54,798 nt of DNA from Clostridia bacterium (GTDB taxonomy: Bacteria; Bacillota; Clostridia; Christensenellales; CAG-138): positions 1 to 54,798 of the forward strand of contig JAFPWD010000016.1 of NCBI GenBank assembly GCA_017395105.1, written 5' to 3'. The notes under the pieces are model-generated. The model did not search any database, was not told the DNA's origin, and saw only the letters and a list, made by a program, of their open reading frames with translations. Each line of letters begins with the position of its first letter. Within the stretch, counting starts at the first letter, position 1. The translations under genes were made by a program, and so were the position numbers. Shown in pieces: positions 17,099 through 27,305 of the stretch.

Positions 17099-17623
17099 AT
17101 GGATAACGCAAAGACAGGAGCATATATTCAAATGCTTCGCCGCAGGGCCGGCTTAACTCAGAAGGAGCTCGCCGAGAAGCTCAATATCTCGTTTCAGGCC
17201 GTTTCAAAATGGGAAACGGGGGAGAGCCTGCCCGATACAGGCATACTTTTGGACGTTGCGGATATTCTCGGAGTATCCGTGGATAAGCTCTTGACGGGCG
17301 GCGCGTTCATCACGAACGAACGCAAGCTCATGCGCCTTGAGGACGTTAAGATAGGCTTTGAGCTTCTTGAGGATATCGGCCGCTGCTTTGGCGAAAAATG
17401 CACCTTCTATACCGCCATGATCGACGGCATAAACGAAAAGATGAACATGGATATTCTCGAGTATCTGAAGAACCCGAAAACCCGTGACGTTATGTACGCC
17501 GAGGTGCTCATTCAGGGCATTATGGACGGAAAGACAGTCGATATGGAGGAGATCGAGGCGGGGCTTGAGAATAAGAAAATGGTCGAGGTCATAAGGGAAT
17601 ACCTTAAAAAGGCCGAGGCCTGA
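17099..17623 (+). CDS. XRE-family transcriptional regulator
   Basis: 174 residues from the ATG at 17099. The N-terminal helix-turn-helix (about residues 8-62: LTQKELAEKLNISFQAVSKW) is the Cro/CI fold. The C-terminal 110 residues are helical and acidic without a recognised effector domain. The start was chosen because AAAGGAAG lies about 9 bases upstream; the longer frame has no ribosome site. It lies upstream of, and in line with, an ABC transporter operon, which it may control. Confidence 0.85.
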   Translation: MDNAKTGAYIQMLRRRAGLTQKELAEKLNISFQAVSKWETGESLPDTGILLDVADILGVSVDKLLTGGAFITNERKLMRLEDVKIGFELLEDIGRCFGEKCTFYTAMIDGINEKMNMDILEYLKNPKTRDVMYAEVLIQGIMDGKTVDMEEIEAGLENKKMVEVIREYLKKAEA

Positions 17624-17640
17624 ACGCCGATACAAAACCG

Positions 17641-17670
17641 AAAAGGGGTGCGTGGTGCGTGCCCCTTTTG
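17641..17670 (+). terminator. Possible terminator after the XRE regulator
   Basis: AAAAGGGG (17641-17648) pairs with CCCCTTTT (17662-17669) around a 13-base loop. The T-run is the 3' arm itself, so strength is doubtful. From here to 17874 (about 200 bases) I see no gene; GGAGCA/TGCTCC at 17820-17840 forms a small leader hairpin before the ABC genes. Confidence 0.45.
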
Positions 17671-17874
17671 GCGTGGCTCGCTTCAAAGCCGATGCGGCAA
17701 AAAATCGATGCCGCTTGCTCCGTTTAATTCCTATTTCGCACTTTTCGCGGAATATGCGATGCTAAACACGAATGATTCATGTGGAAAAGCAGCTGCATTT
17801 ATGATATCATATTCGAAGTGGAGCACGCAATAATGCTCCGATTCTTATGATAAGCAATCGGGAAAGGTGAAAAA

Positions 17875-18585
17875 ATGAAATTATCGATCTCATCACTTGT
17901 GAAATCATTCGATAAAAAAGAGGTGCTCTGCGGAGCATCCTACACATTCGAGCAGGGTAAGATCTACGGTCTGCTCGGAAGAAACGGCGCAGGAAAGACC
18001 ACGCTTTTCAACTGTATGAACGAGGACGTACCCATTGACGGAGGAAGCATCGTTTTGGAGGATAACAACGGCAGCAAACGCCCCCTTACTGCGGACGATA
18101 TAGGCTACGTTCTTTCCACTCCGGTGGTGCCGGATTTTCTGACGGCAAGGGAGTTTATTCGCTTCTTTCTGGATATCAACCGCGGCAAGATCGAATCCCC
18201 CCGCGAGCCGGATGAATACCTGGACTATATGCAGATAGATCAGGAGGACCGCTTCAAGCTTATAAAGGATTTTTCACACGGCATGAAGAATAAGATGCAG
18301 CTCTTGGTAAACTTCATCGCCGATCCGCCGATTCTGCTGCTTGATGAGCCGCTTACGGCGTTGGACGTTGTAATGGCGGACGAGATGAAGCGGCTTTTAA
18401 AGCGCAGAAAGCAATCGCATATCACCATTCTTTCGACCCATATAATGGAGCTTGCGCTGGATATCTGCGACGACATCGTGATACTCCACAACGGCGTGCT
18501 CGCTCCTGTTTCCCGCGATCAGCTCGATGATGCTGCGTATAAGGATCGCATAATAGCCGCGCTCAAGGAGGAAAGCAATGCTTGA
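17875..18585 (+). CDS. ABC transporter ATP-binding protein
   Basis: 236-residue cytoplasmic ATPase powering the membrane partner encoded next. Walker A GRNGAGKT is at residues 35-42, Walker B ILLLDEP at about 157-163 and the switch His in LSTHIME. The signature motif is degenerate, SHGMKNKMQ instead of LSGGQ, as is common in the bacteriocin/antibiotic and ABC-2-type exporter ATPases. AAAGGTG precedes the ATG. Its last 8 bases overlap the permease gene, so the two are translationally coupled. The cargo is unknown. Confidence 0.9.
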   Translation: MKLSISSLVKSFDKKEVLCGASYTFEQGKIYGLLGRNGAGKTTLFNCMNEDVPIDGGSIVLEDNNGSKRPLTADDIGYVLSTPVVPDFLTAREFIRFFLDINRGKIESPREPDEYLDYMQIDQEDRFKLIKDFSHGMKNKMQLLVNFIADPPILLLDEPLTALDVVMADEMKRLLKRRKQSHITILSTHIMELALDICDDIVILHNGVLAPVSRDQLDDAAYKDRIIAALKEESNA

Positions 18586-20173
18586 GGCGTTCGTTCAATC
18601 ATTCAAACTGCGGATAGCTTATCGAGTAAACGGGATCCTCTATAATCTGAAAAGGCTTCCCCTCATAAAAAAGCTTCTGCCGGTGCAGCTTTACGATTCG
18701 GCGTTTCTAAAAGCTTTCGCCCGCGTTCTGGCGGTGCTTGGCGAGATTTTCGGCTTCTTTGCAGGAAAGCTTCTTTACATAGCGCTGTTTATACTGTTGC
18801 CGTGCAGCTACTTGAAGCCGCTGCACGGTTTAGGCTATGGCGCTCTGTTTCTCAATATCTTTTTCTTTTTGACCGTACTTGGCGCATTGAGCAATAATCT
18901 GTTCTGCCAAAGCGATGAAAGCTCGTCTTACGCCGTTTTCCTTATGCGCATGGATGCAAAGCGATACGCTCTGTCAAACTACGCCTATTACATCATTAAA
19001 ACCTTCGTTGGCTTCACAGTTGTGCTTGCTTCGCTGTATTTTATAGCTAAAGCGAATGGCGTTGCCGATATCCGCCCCGTTTGGATAGTATTGATGCCGC
19101 TGCTTGCGGTCTGCGTAAAGGTGATAGCCGCCGCTGCCGATATAAAGCTGTTCGAGAGAAAAAGAAAGCTTGTTCGGAGCTTCTCTGCCGCAGCCCTCAT
19201 ATCGATCCCCTTGTTTTTTGCATTGGCATACGCCCTTCCCGCATTTGGTCTCGTTTTGCCGGCTTGGGGCTTCTATGCGGCATCCGCAGTTTTTGCGTTG
19301 TTAGCCATTCCCGCCGCAGTCTGCGTTATTTGCAGCAGCGAGTATCGCAGGATCTATCAGAAAAACCGGTATTCGCCGATATCCACAAGCGATATTCGGC
19401 GCGGCGTACAGGAAAAATACAAGCAAAAGCTGGAGCTTGGAGCCGAGGAAGCGAGCCGCAAAACCGGCTGTGCGCTGTTCAATGAGCTGTTCGTGCGCCG
19501 TCATCGCAAGCTTCTTATGCGCCCTGCGCAGCGCATGGCTGCCGTTATTGCCATAGCCGCGGCAGCAGCCGTTGTGATATCTCTTTTTGACAGCGAGCTT
19601 GCCGAAAACATCAACAGCAGGCTAATGAACACGCTGCCGCATTTGCTTCTTTTGATGTATTTTATAAACCGCGGAGCAACCACCACGCAGATATTCTTTT
19701 ACAGCTGCGACTGCAATATGCTGACTTATCGTTTCTATCGTCAGCCGAAAACCGTTTTGGAGCTTTTCAAAGAAAGGCTCAAGACCGTTGTTTTCATCAA
19801 TCTGCTTCCGAGCGCGGTCATTTGCCTGGGTGCTGCTCTGCTGCTCGTTGTAACCGGCGGCACGGAGCGAATGATCGACTATCCTGTTCTGATAATTTCA
19901 ATACTGTCCATGTCCGTGTTTTTCTCGGTGCATTATCTGGTGCTCTACTATCTGTTTCAGCCATATACCGCAGGTCTTGAAACGAAGCACCCGGTCTATT
20001 CGTTGATAAGCGGGCTAACGTACCCCGTGTGCTACGTGATCTCAACGCAGCTTGGCAAGCTGATATCGCCACTGATTTTTGGAGGCATACTCATAGGGTT
20101 CTGTGTGCTGTATACCGCAATTGCGCTTATACTTGCCTATAAGCTCGCGCCGAAAACCTTCAAGCTGCGCTGA
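18578..20173 (+). CDS. ABC transporter membrane protein
   Basis: 531 residues with roughly ten to twelve hydrophobic helices in two groups (about residues 55-240 and 315-525), separated by a polar cytoplasmic section (about 245-310). It overlaps the upstream ATPase gene by 8 bases and is its obvious partner, forming an exporter-like complex. It does not match a transporter family whose substrate I can name. A perfect inverted-repeat terminator follows. Confidence 0.85.
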   Translation: MLEAFVQSFKLRIAYRVNGILYNLKRLPLIKKLLPVQLYDSAFLKAFARVLAVLGEIFGFFAGKLLYIALFILLPCSYLKPLHGLGYGALFLNIFFFLTVLGALSNNLFCQSDESSSYAVFLMRMDAKRYALSNYAYYIIKTFVGFTVVLASLYFIAKANGVADIRPVWIVLMPLLAVCVKVIAAAADIKLFERKRKLVRSFSAAALISIPLFFALAYALPAFGLVLPAWGFYAASAVFALLAIPAAVCVICSSEYRRIYQKNRYSPISTSDIRRGVQEKYKQKLELGAEEASRKTGCALFNELFVRRHRKLLMRPAQRMAAVIAIAAAAAVVISLFDSELAENINSRLMNTLPHLLLLMYFINRGATTTQIFFYSCDCNMLTYRFYRQPKTVLELFKERLKTVVFINLLPSAVICLGAALLLVVTGGTERMIDYPVLIISILSMSVFFSVHYLVLYYLFQPYTAGLETKHPVYSLISGLTYPVCYVISTQLGKLISPLIFGGILIGFCVLYTAIALILAYKLAPKTFKLR

Positions 20174-20208
20174 TCGGCATAGCAGATCTCCACATTAAGA
20201 AATAAGGA

Positions 20209-20236
20209 ATGGACGCGGCGCGCCGCGTCCATTTTG
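20209..20236. terminator. Terminator between convergent operons
   Basis: A perfect 12-bp self-complementary sequence (ATGGACGCGGCG at 20209-20220 and its complement at 20221-20232) followed by TTTT on the plus strand. It lies between the ABC permease stop and the leftward operon that ends with the nitrilase-like gene, and may serve both. Confidence 0.8.
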
Positions 20237-20280
20237 CTAATGAGATGCAGTAATATCAAAATATCGATGCATACCTAATA

Positions 20281-20988
20281 CTAAAGCTCAACGAACAAAA
20301 GCCCTTCCTCTCCGTAATCGAGCCTTTGCACTATCCTTCCGTTTTCAAATAAGAAAGCGCCGCCTATGGACTCGGGATCGTGAGAAATGGGATTCACAAG
20401 CAGCGCTTTGTTCGCGGCAAGCAGCGATTGCTCGGCATACTCGTTTTCATACTTGCGCCATTCATCCAATGAAAAATTGACGTAAACGGGCCAAATAAGA
20501 ACGCCGTCCGTCTTGAACCTTTCGGGCATATCCCACATATCGCCGCAGAGCGCAAGCATGAAATTTTGACCTCTATACTCAAATTCGCAAACGGAATCTC
20601 CCTCGCGGTATTCTTTGCCGGCAAAGCTCTCCTTCCAACCGGTGGAAATTCTTCGGTAGTTATGGGCAAGCCTGCCGTCGATTATCACGGCGTATGAGGA
20701 GTAGACAGCCTCTCCGGCCCTTTCATAGTAGCCGAAAGCGAGATCGACACCTGCGTTCGTGCTGTATTCTTCAAGCCGATGCATCCTTTCATCGTCTTGA
20801 GAGATCGCGGTATCGCAGTCCCTTTCATAGCTGAAGCTCATTGCATCAAAGCCCTGAAGGAAGGCCTCGCCGAAGCAAAGCATATCAGCGCCGTTTTCGC
20901 GCGCTTCAAATAAGCCTCGCTGCATCTGAAACAGATTGAAGCCGATATTCCCGTTTCGGAATTCATAACAAGCCAGACCTATCTTCAT
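20281..20988 (-). CDS. Carbon-nitrogen hydrolase (nitrilase superfamily)
   Basis: A 235-residue member of the nitrilase/amidase superfamily. The Glu of the triad is E41 (FGEAFLQG) and the nucleophile is C148 (ALCGDMWDMPE). The position usually held by the catalytic Lys reads NYRRISTGWKE, so the Lys is replaced by Arg (R113) unless K119 takes over. The ATG at 20988 was chosen because GGAGAAGGA lies about 10 bases upstream at the end of aroE. Last gene of the flippase-dgt-aroQ-aroE unit, 4 bases after aroE. The substrate is unknown. Confidence 0.8.
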   Translation of the reverse strand: MKIGLACYEFRNGNIGFNLFQMQRGLFEARENGADMLCFGEAFLQGFDAMSFSYERDCDTAISQDDERMHRLEEYSTNAGVDLAFGYYERAGEAVYSSYAVIIDGRLAHNYRRISTGWKESFAGKEYREGDSVCEFEYRGQNFMLALCGDMWDMPERFKTDGVLIWPVYVNFSLDEWRKYENEYAEQSLLAANKALLVNPISHDPESIGGAFLFENGRIVQRLDYGEEGLLFVEL

Positions 20989-20992
20989 AACG

Positions 20993-21787
20993 CTAATCCT
21001 TCTCCGAATAATCACAGCCCGTCCAAAGCTTAAAAGCAAGAACGCCCTGGTGATAGAGAATGCGCTCGCCCATAACAGTTGTCAGCGAGCGGTGCTTGGC
21101 AGCTTTTATTAGCTGGGTATCGCGGTCGCTTCTATAAACGAGATCCACAACGGTGCAGGTCGGCTTCAGCAGCGAAACGAACGAAAGATCGCCGAAAACA
21201 GCGCCGTTCTTCATCCCGAGCGGAGTGGCGTTTATAAGTATATCCGCACTCGAAATCAGCGAAGATGCAACCTCGAAGCTGAAGATCGCATCCTCGATAG
21301 GGTGGGCTCGTCCGGTTTTTGCATGCTGTCTTGAAACGGTGTGCGCTGAGCAGCCGGCATCCTCAAGCGCGATCCTTGCGGCGCTTGCCGCGCCTCCGCT
21401 GCCGAGGATCACCGCGCTGCATCCTGCGGGCTCGATCCCCGCTTCACCAAGCGCATTCAAAAGACCTGCCCCGTCGGTATTGTGACCGATAAGCATTCCG
21501 TTTTCACAGCAAACTATATTGACCGCTCCCGCTCTCTTTGTAAAGTCCGATGAATCATCAAGGAGCGGGAGAATGGCTTTTTTATGAGGCATAGTAACGG
21601 CAAAGCCGTTAAGACCATGCGCTTGAACGGTTTCGCGAATGCCGTCAAGCTCGTTCGATAAAACGCGAATGCGCTCAAAATCCGCATCGATGCCGAATTT
21701 ATCAAACATTGGCGCGTAGAGCTCGGGCGAGCGGCTTTGCTCGATGGGATCGCCGATGACAGCAAAATGTTTTTTGTTTTTATCCAT
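20993..21787 (-). CDS. aroE: Shikimate dehydrogenase
   Basis: Reduces 3-dehydroshikimate to shikimate with NADPH in aromatic amino acid synthesis. The substrate-binding N-terminus has GDPIEQSRSPELY, then the catalytic-Lys motif VTMPHKK and HNTDGAGLL. The NADP-binding loop is GSGGAASAA, followed by INATPLGM and VVDLVY. 264 residues, normal length. Only 4 bases separate it from aroQ upstream, the preceding enzyme in the pathway, and it is followed closely by the nitrilase-like gene. Confidence 0.95.
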   Translation of the reverse strand: MDKNKKHFAVIGDPIEQSRSPELYAPMFDKFGIDADFERIRVLSNELDGIRETVQAHGLNGFAVTMPHKKAILPLLDDSSDFTKRAGAVNIVCCENGMLIGHNTDGAGLLNALGEAGIEPAGCSAVILGSGGAASAARIALEDAGCSAHTVSRQHAKTGRAHPIEDAIFSFEVASSLISSADILINATPLGMKNGAVFGDLSFVSLLKPTCTVVDLVYRSDRDTQLIKAAKHRSLTTVMGERILYHQGVLAFKLWTGCDYSEKD

Positions 21788-21791
21788 AGAT

Positions 21792-22226
21792 TTATCCTCC
21801 GAGTCTGCTTAAAAGGATATCGGCTCCAACAAAGTAGCTTCTGTCGCCAAGCGCGGAAACCTGCGCTGCGCACACCGGCTCTATCACGCTCACGGCGCGA
21901 AAGCTCTCCCTGTTGTGGATGTCGGAAAGATGCACTTCAACGCAGGGGATCTCGGCGGATTCTATTGCATCGCGAAGCGCATAGGAATAGTGTGAAAACG
22001 CACCCGGGTTGAATACTATCCCATCGATATTGCCGATGGAAGAGTGGATGCGATCGATAAGCTCGCCCTCGTGGTTGGACTGAAAAAACTCGGCCTCGGC
22101 GCCTTTTTCCGCGAGGTATGCGCCAAGCTCGACCATGATCTCGTCGAGCGTTTTTCTTCCGTAGATCTCGGGTTTTCTTCTGCCGAGCAGATTCAGATTC
22201 GGGCCGTTTAAAACGAGCAGCTTCAT
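21792..22226 (-). CDS. aroQ: Type II 3-dehydroquinate dehydratase
   Basis: Converts 3-dehydroquinate to 3-dehydroshikimate, the substrate of AroE encoded next. The N-terminal LNGPNLNLLGRR and NPGAFSHYSYALRDAI are diagnostic of the dodecameric type II enzyme; the catalytic Tyr falls in EIYGRKT and the catalytic His in VEVHLSDI. 144 residues from the ATG at 22226, one base after the dgt stop codon, indicating coupling. The longer upstream frame overlaps dgt and is not the family start. Confidence 0.95.
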   Translation of the reverse strand: MKLLVLNGPNLNLLGRRKPEIYGRKTLDEIMVELGAYLAEKGAEAEFFQSNHEGELIDRIHSSIGNIDGIVFNPGAFSHYSYALRDAIESAEIPCVEVHLSDIHNRESFRAVSVIEPVCAAQVSALGDRSYFVGADILLSRLGG

Positions 22227-22227
22227 A

Positions 22228-23229
22228 TTAATTCCAATCCTTGGGCACGAAAAGCCTTTCATAGTCGCGAACTGCGTAGCGGTCGGTCATGCAGGCAATA
22301 TAGTCCGCTGCAACGCGCTCCTCGCCGTCCTCATCGATGTATTTTTTGAAATCATCGGGAAGCGTGCCGATGTTTTTAAGGTAATGCTTATACAGCGTTT
22401 CCACAACGCCCACAGCCTTGCTCTCCTCCGCCTTAGCGCGAGGGTCGTGGTAGAGGTTTTCAAACAGGTAATCGCGCAGCCTGTCGAACTCCGTCATCAT
22501 CTCATCGCTCATGCGAACGAAGGGCTTGGAAAAGCTGACGGAGAGTATATCCATAATAAGCGCGTTTATGCGCTCGCCGTGCGTTCTTCCTATCTTTTCG
22601 ATGCAGCTTTTGGGCAGCATTTCGTTTGAAAGCAGCCCGGCTCTGATCGCGTCGTCTATATCGTGGTTGACGTAAGCTATACGATCCGCAAGGCTTACAA
22701 CATAGCCTTCGAGCGTGCACGGCTTGCCGCTTTTTTTATGGTTGAGTATGCCGTTGCGAACCTCATAGGTGAGGTTGAGACCCACGCCGTTCTCAAGCTT
22801 TTCAACCATGCGAAGACTCTGAATATTGTGCTCAAAGCCGCCCGGAACGAGCGCGTTCAGCACCTTTTCTCCGGAATGCCCGAAGGGGGTGTGCCCAAGG
22901 TCGTGCCCCATCGCAATGGCCTCGGTAAGATCCTCATTGAGCATAAGCGCACGGGAGATGGTGCGCGCTATCTGAGACACCTCGAGCGTGTGGGTAAGCC
23001 TCGTGCGGTAATGATCGCCGACGGGGGAGAGAAAGACCTGCGTTTTATGCTTGAGCCGACGGAAGCTCTTGCAATGGATTATCCTGTCGCGGTCGCGCAC
23101 GAACGCGGTTCGAACGGGGCAGGGCTCAAGCGGAAGCTCCCTTCCGCGCGTTTCGCTCGAAAGCGCAGCATACGGGGAAAGCATCTGCCTTTCGCGCTGC
23201 TCTATAATCTCGCGGTAGTTCTTCTGCAT
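22228..23229 (-). CDS. dgt: dGTP triphosphohydrolase-like HD protein
   Basis: HD-superfamily phosphohydrolase hydrolysing dNTPs to nucleoside and triphosphate. The metal-binding residues fall in RLTHTLEVSQIARTI and GHDLGHTPFGHSGE; a later ADRIAYVNHDIDDA supplies the last Asp. The N-terminal FRRLKHKTQVF is also typical. 333 residues, the short Gram-positive form. GGAGG precedes the ATG. It is second in an operon behind the flippase gene and directly upstream of aroQ. Substrate preference among dNTPs cannot be read from sequence. Confidence 0.9.
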   Translation of the reverse strand: MQKNYREIIEQRERQMLSPYAALSSETRGRELPLEPCPVRTAFVRDRDRIIHCKSFRRLKHKTQVFLSPVGDHYRTRLTHTLEVSQIARTISRALMLNEDLTEAIAMGHDLGHTPFGHSGEKVLNALVPGGFEHNIQSLRMVEKLENGVGLNLTYEVRNGILNHKKSGKPCTLEGYVVSLADRIAYVNHDIDDAIRAGLLSNEMLPKSCIEKIGRTHGERINALIMDILSVSFSKPFVRMSDEMMTEFDRLRDYLFENLYHDPRAKAEESKAVGVVETLYKHYLKNIGTLPDDFKKYIDEDGEERVAADYIACMTDRYAVRDYERLFVPKDWN

Positions 23230-23260
23230 ACTCTCCTCCTTTTGAATAAAAGATTTGATG

Positions 23261-24964
23261 TTATCGTCTCGAAGCGGAGCTGTTCATCTTAACTCTGAAT
23301 ATCCTGGCGAAAACGTTGCTCTTCGGCAGGAACTCAAGATCGCTTGCGTTGAACGGGCGAAGCAGTATCATCGCGGCAAGATAGACGAGCACGCCGATGC
23401 CAACGGCGATGATGGTGCCGATCGTGGGATGCCCGGCGGATGAGAGGAAGCTGTACGCCGCGTACACCGCGCCGCCCATGAGCAAGCTTGCAAAAACGGG
23501 CTTAATGAAGGTGTCCGCATAGCTTATCCTCATCTGCGTGTAATGAAGAACGAAGAATATGTCGCCGATGGCGGCGATCGCATAGCAAAGCACCGTGGAG
23601 AGCGCCGCGCCGAGGATGCCCATATTGGTGAACTTCATAAGAAGAATCATGCTGATGATCTTCACAGCACCGCCGATCGCGAGGAAGAATACGGGGATGC
23701 GCGGCTTACCCATGCCCTGGATAACACCTGTCAGCGTTTGCACGATGGAGAGGAACAGCACGCCGATGGAGGCATAGCGCATGATGCTTCGAGCCACATC
23801 CTGCATCCTTACGCCGTTTATGAGCTCTTTGCTTACTCCCAAACTGCCTTTATACAGCAGGGTCTCCATAATCGGCCCGCCAAGCACGAACAGACCGGCG
23901 GCGCAGGGGGCGCCGATGAAAAGGGCGAGCTTCAGACCGGTCGCGCTCGCGCGGTGTACGGTGCGCCGATCGCGATTTGCAACAGCCTGCGATATGGCGG
24001 GAACAAGGCTCATCGACAGCGCGAGCGTCAGCACAGCAGGCATATTGATAAGCGGGTTGACATTGGCGGTCAACAGACCGAACGACAGATTGGCAGCTGA
24101 ATCTGCGGCCTCAGCGGTCATTCCCGCAACAGTCATAAACTTATCGGTCAGTATCCTGAGTATCAGCGCGGAGTCCGCAAGCGCTGTGAGCGGCATAACG
24201 GATGCGCCAATGGTTATAGGGATGGCAATGACGAGCAGCTTCTTCAATATTGAGGAGGTTTGCTCGCTGCCATGCATCGGCTCGGTGCCGCGCGAAGAAA
24301 CGGGAAGGGTGCCGCGCTTTAGCTTGAAATTATAGTAAAGCTTTATAAAGATAAGTGCGGCAAGCTCAGAGATGCTGACGCCGGCAAGAGCGCCGATCGC
24401 GGGAACCTCAATGCGGTCGGGATACTTGCTGAACAGCATGGCAGCAAGCGCATAACCGAAAATGAATTTGATGAGCTGCTCTATGATCTGGCTTATCGCC
24501 GTTCCGGTCATGCGCTGCATACCCTGAAGATAGCCCCTGTAGGCGCACATCACGGAAACGAAAAACAGCGCGGGCGAGAGTGCAACGAAGGAGTATTTTG
24601 CGATCGGTCTGTCGACAGCATTGGCGATAACGCCGGAGAATGCAAACAACAGGATCGTGGTCACTATACCTATGCCAATAAGCAGCTTCATAGCCGCTGA
24701 AAACACTCTTTTCGCTCCCTGCGGATCGCCAAGCGCCAAACGCTCGGAAACGAGCTTGGAGATCGCGGTCGGAAGACCTGCGGAGGATATGACCAAAAGC
24801 CAGGAATAGATCGGATAGGCTACCTGATAGTACGCCATACGCTCGGTGCCTATCAAATTTACGAGCGGTATGCGATAGATCGCGCCTAAGACCTTAACGA
24901 TGAGTCCGGCTATGCCGAGTATGGTAGCTCCTTGGACGAAGGAAGTTTTCTTGCTTTGTTCCAT
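23261..24964 (-). CDS. MATE/MOP-superfamily flippase, SpoVB/MurJ-like
   Basis: An integral membrane protein of about 567 residues with roughly 14 hydrophobic helices. The opening TSFVQGATILGIAGLIVKVLGAIYRIPL and the phrase MAYYQVAYPIYSW are typical of the polysaccharide-biosynthesis/SpoVB branch of the MOP exporters, which flip lipid-linked cell-wall precursors. The ATG at 24964 was chosen as the family start (MEQSKKTSF). First gene of the operon with dgt, aroQ, aroE and the nitrilase-like gene. The 267 bases upstream (24965-25231) are AT-rich and hold no gene that I can support. Confidence 0.85.
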   Translation of the reverse strand: MEQSKKTSFVQGATILGIAGLIVKVLGAIYRIPLVNLIGTERMAYYQVAYPIYSWLLVISSAGLPTAISKLVSERLALGDPQGAKRVFSAAMKLLIGIGIVTTILLFAFSGVIANAVDRPIAKYSFVALSPALFFVSVMCAYRGYLQGMQRMTGTAISQIIEQLIKFIFGYALAAMLFSKYPDRIEVPAIGALAGVSISELAALIFIKLYYNFKLKRGTLPVSSRGTEPMHGSEQTSSILKKLLVIAIPITIGASVMPLTALADSALILRILTDKFMTVAGMTAEAADSAANLSFGLLTANVNPLINMPAVLTLALSMSLVPAISQAVANRDRRTVHRASATGLKLALFIGAPCAAGLFVLGGPIMETLLYKGSLGVSKELINGVRMQDVARSIMRYASIGVLFLSIVQTLTGVIQGMGKPRIPVFFLAIGGAVKIISMILLMKFTNMGILGAALSTVLCYAIAAIGDIFFVLHYTQMRISYADTFIKPVFASLLMGGAVYAAYSFLSSAGHPTIGTIIAVGIGVLVYLAAMILLRPFNASDLEFLPKSNVFARIFRVKMNSSASRR

Positions 24965-25231
24965 CAACAGTTTATAACGCAAACCGCCTTAGCAGGCTTG
25001 CGCAATTCTCCTTTCAAAAGCTTTATTCCTTAATGTACGGAAACAAATCACAATCATATTATACCATATCAAAACGCAATATGCTATATCTTTTGGGCGA
25101 AAATATATATTAAAATTAACACATTTACGATATGAAGTTCCAAAAATCGAAAAAAAGCTTCGTTATGGAAGCAGTTTTTCGATGAATTCTATATCAAAAG
25201 CTTGAGTATTACGCTATGAATCAACGCTTTT

Positions 25232-27226
25232 TCAGCGTTTTTTGCTCTTCGCACGGCTTACATCCGATCTTGCGCCGCCGCTTTTCGTATGCGAAGCCGC
25301 CGCCTTTGTGCGACCGTCGGTTTTTCGATTATCGCCGTGCTTCTCGATGCCTCTGCCGTTTGAGGGCTTATTGGAAGTGCGGTTCGAGCTTGCATCCGCT
25401 CCCTCGGGCGGCACAAGGCAGCCTTTGCCGTAGCCTATCAGGTCGTCGCGGTCGGCCTTTCGGAGCGCCTCGCGCACAAGCGGACGGTTCTTCGGTATAA
25501 AGTACTGCATCAGCGCGCGCTGCATCGCCTTCTCGCGCGGATCGTGGGGTATGTAAACGCTCTTCATCGTGCGCGGATCAAGCCCTGTATAAAACATGCA
25601 GGTGGAAAGCGTGCCGGGCGTGGGGTAGAAGTCCTGCACCTGCTCGGGGCGCTGACCGCTCGATTTGAGATACTGCGCAAGCGCGATGGCGGAATGGAGA
25701 GTGCTTCCGGGGTGGCTGGACATGAAGTAGGGCACTATGTACTGCTCCATGCCGAGGCTCTTGTTCAGTGCCATATACTTCGCGGCAAAGCGCTCGTAAA
25801 GCCCGCCGCCGGGCTTGTTCATACATTCGAGCACGCGGTCGTCTATATGCTCGGGTGCGACCTTGAGCTGACCGCTGACGTGGTGCTTGATAAGCTCTCT
25901 GATAAAGGTGTCGTCCTTATCATACATCAAATAGTCGTAGCGAATGCCGCTGCGAACGAAAACCTTTTTTACGCCGTCGAGCTTACGAAGCTTGCGCAGC
26001 AGCTCCACGTAGTCACGGTGATCCACGATCATATTCTTGCAAGGGTTATAACCCAAACAGCTCCTGTCCTTGCAAACGCCCTTAGTTAGCTGTTTTTTGC
26101 AGGCGGGGAAACGGAAATTAGCGGTAGGGCCGCCAACGTCGTGTATATAGCCCTTGAAATCGGGCTGCTTGATAAGGTGTTTCGCTTCCTCGATAAGCGA
26201 TTCGTGGCTTCGCGCCTGTATCACGCGCCCCTGATGGAAGGTAAGCGCGCAGAAGGCGCATTGACCGTAGCAGCCGCGGCAGCTGACGAGCGAAAACTTC
26301 ACCTCATCGAGCGCCGGGATATGCTCCTTATAGCTCGGATGCGGCAAGCGGGTATAGGGGAAGGAATACACTTCGTCCAGCTCCTCGGTCGAAAGCGGGG
26401 GTGCGGGCGGGTTGACCACAAGATAGCTTTCGCCGTGCTTTTGCACCAGCCTTTCGCCGCTGATCGCATCCTGTTCGCGGTACTGCGCCATGAACGCCTC
26501 GCAATAGGCCTTTTTGTCGCGGCAAACGCTTTCAAACGAGGGAATCTCGCGGTATTCGTAAACCCGCTCGAGGTTCGGCGCGAGATATGCCGTGCCCGGG
26601 ATATAGGTGATATCGTGAACGTTCAGCCCGCCGTCGAGCGCTTCGGCAAGATCGACCGTTTGCTTCTCGCCCATGCCGTAAACGAGCAGATCAGCGCCAG
26701 AGGAAACGAGCACAGAGGGCATAACCTTATCGGACCAATAATCGTAGTGAGCGAACCTGCGCAAACTCGCCTCTATGCCGCCGATCACTATGGGCATATC
26801 CTTGCCGTATGCCTTGCGTATCAGCGCGCAGTATGCGTTCACCGCCCTGTCGGGGCGCTTCCCGGCTTTGCCGCCCGGGGTGTAGGCATCGGTGCTCCTC
26901 GGCTTTTTCGCAACGGTGTATTTATTCACCATTGAATCCATGTTTCCCGAGTTCACGAGAAAAGCAAGGCGCGGCTTGCCGAAAACCGTAACAGAATCGG
27001 AGTTTTTCCAGTCGGGCTGCGCGATTATGCCAACGGAATACCCGCGCGAAAGCAGCATTCTACCGATTATCGCCGTGCCGAAGGAGGGGTGATCGATATA
27101 CGCATCGCCAGTAACTATAACAAAATCGGGCGAGCGTTTTCCGCATTGGGAAAAAAGCTCGTCCGAAGAGAGCGGAAGAGGCCTAAGCCCGTTCTGTTCG
27201 TTTTTCGTTTTGCTTTCGCCTGCCAT
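25232..27226 (-). CDS. YgiQ-family radical SAM protein
   Basis: 664-residue protein of the YgiQ family. A cobalamin-binding-like N-terminal region ([25 protein letters not shown]) leads to the radical SAM cluster motif [11 protein letters not shown] (about residues 314-324). [20 protein letters not shown] and a C-terminal basic disordered tail (about 610-664, rich in Lys, Ser and Gly) follow. The reaction is not known for the family. It is monocistronic, about 80 bases from the broken small-protein gene on the same strand. Confidence 0.9.
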   Translation of the reverse strand: MAGESKTKNEQNGLRPLPLSSDELFSQCGKRSPDFVIVTGDAYIDHPSFGTAIIGRMLLSRGYSVGIIAQPDWKNSDSVTVFGKPRLAFLVNSGNMDSMVNKYTVAKKPRSTDAYTPGGKAGKRPDRAVNAYCALIRKAYGKDMPIVIGGIEASLRRFAHYDYWSDKVMPSVLVSSGADLLVYGMGEKQTVDLAEALDGGLNVHDITYIPGTAYLAPNLERVYEYREIPSFESVCRDKKAYCEAFMAQYREQDAISGERLVQKHGESYLVVNPPAPPLSTEELDEVYSFPYTRLPHPSYKEHIPALDEVKFSLVSCRGCYGQCAFCALTFHQGRVIQARSHESLIEEAKHLIKQPDFKGYIHDVGGPTANFRFPACKKQLTKGVCKDRSCLGYNPCKNMIVDHRDYVELLRKLRKLDGVKKVFVRSGIRYDYLMYDKDDTFIRELIKHHVSGQLKVAPEHIDDRVLECMNKPGGGLYERFAAKYMALNKSLGMEQYIVPYFMSSHPGSTLHSAIALAQYLKSSGQRPEQVQDFYPTPGTLSTCMFYTGLDPRTMKSVYIPHDPREKAMQRALMQYFIPKNRPLVREALRKADRDDLIGYGKGCLVPPEGADASSNRTSNKPSNGRGIEKHGDNRKTDGRTKAAASHTKSGGARSDVSRAKSKKR

Positions 27227-27305
27227 ACCTTAGCCTTGATAGAATCAACTGCCCCAATTATAAAGCAGAAGGACGAAAAAGGCAAGCGTTGAAGATTGAG
27301 TGCGC

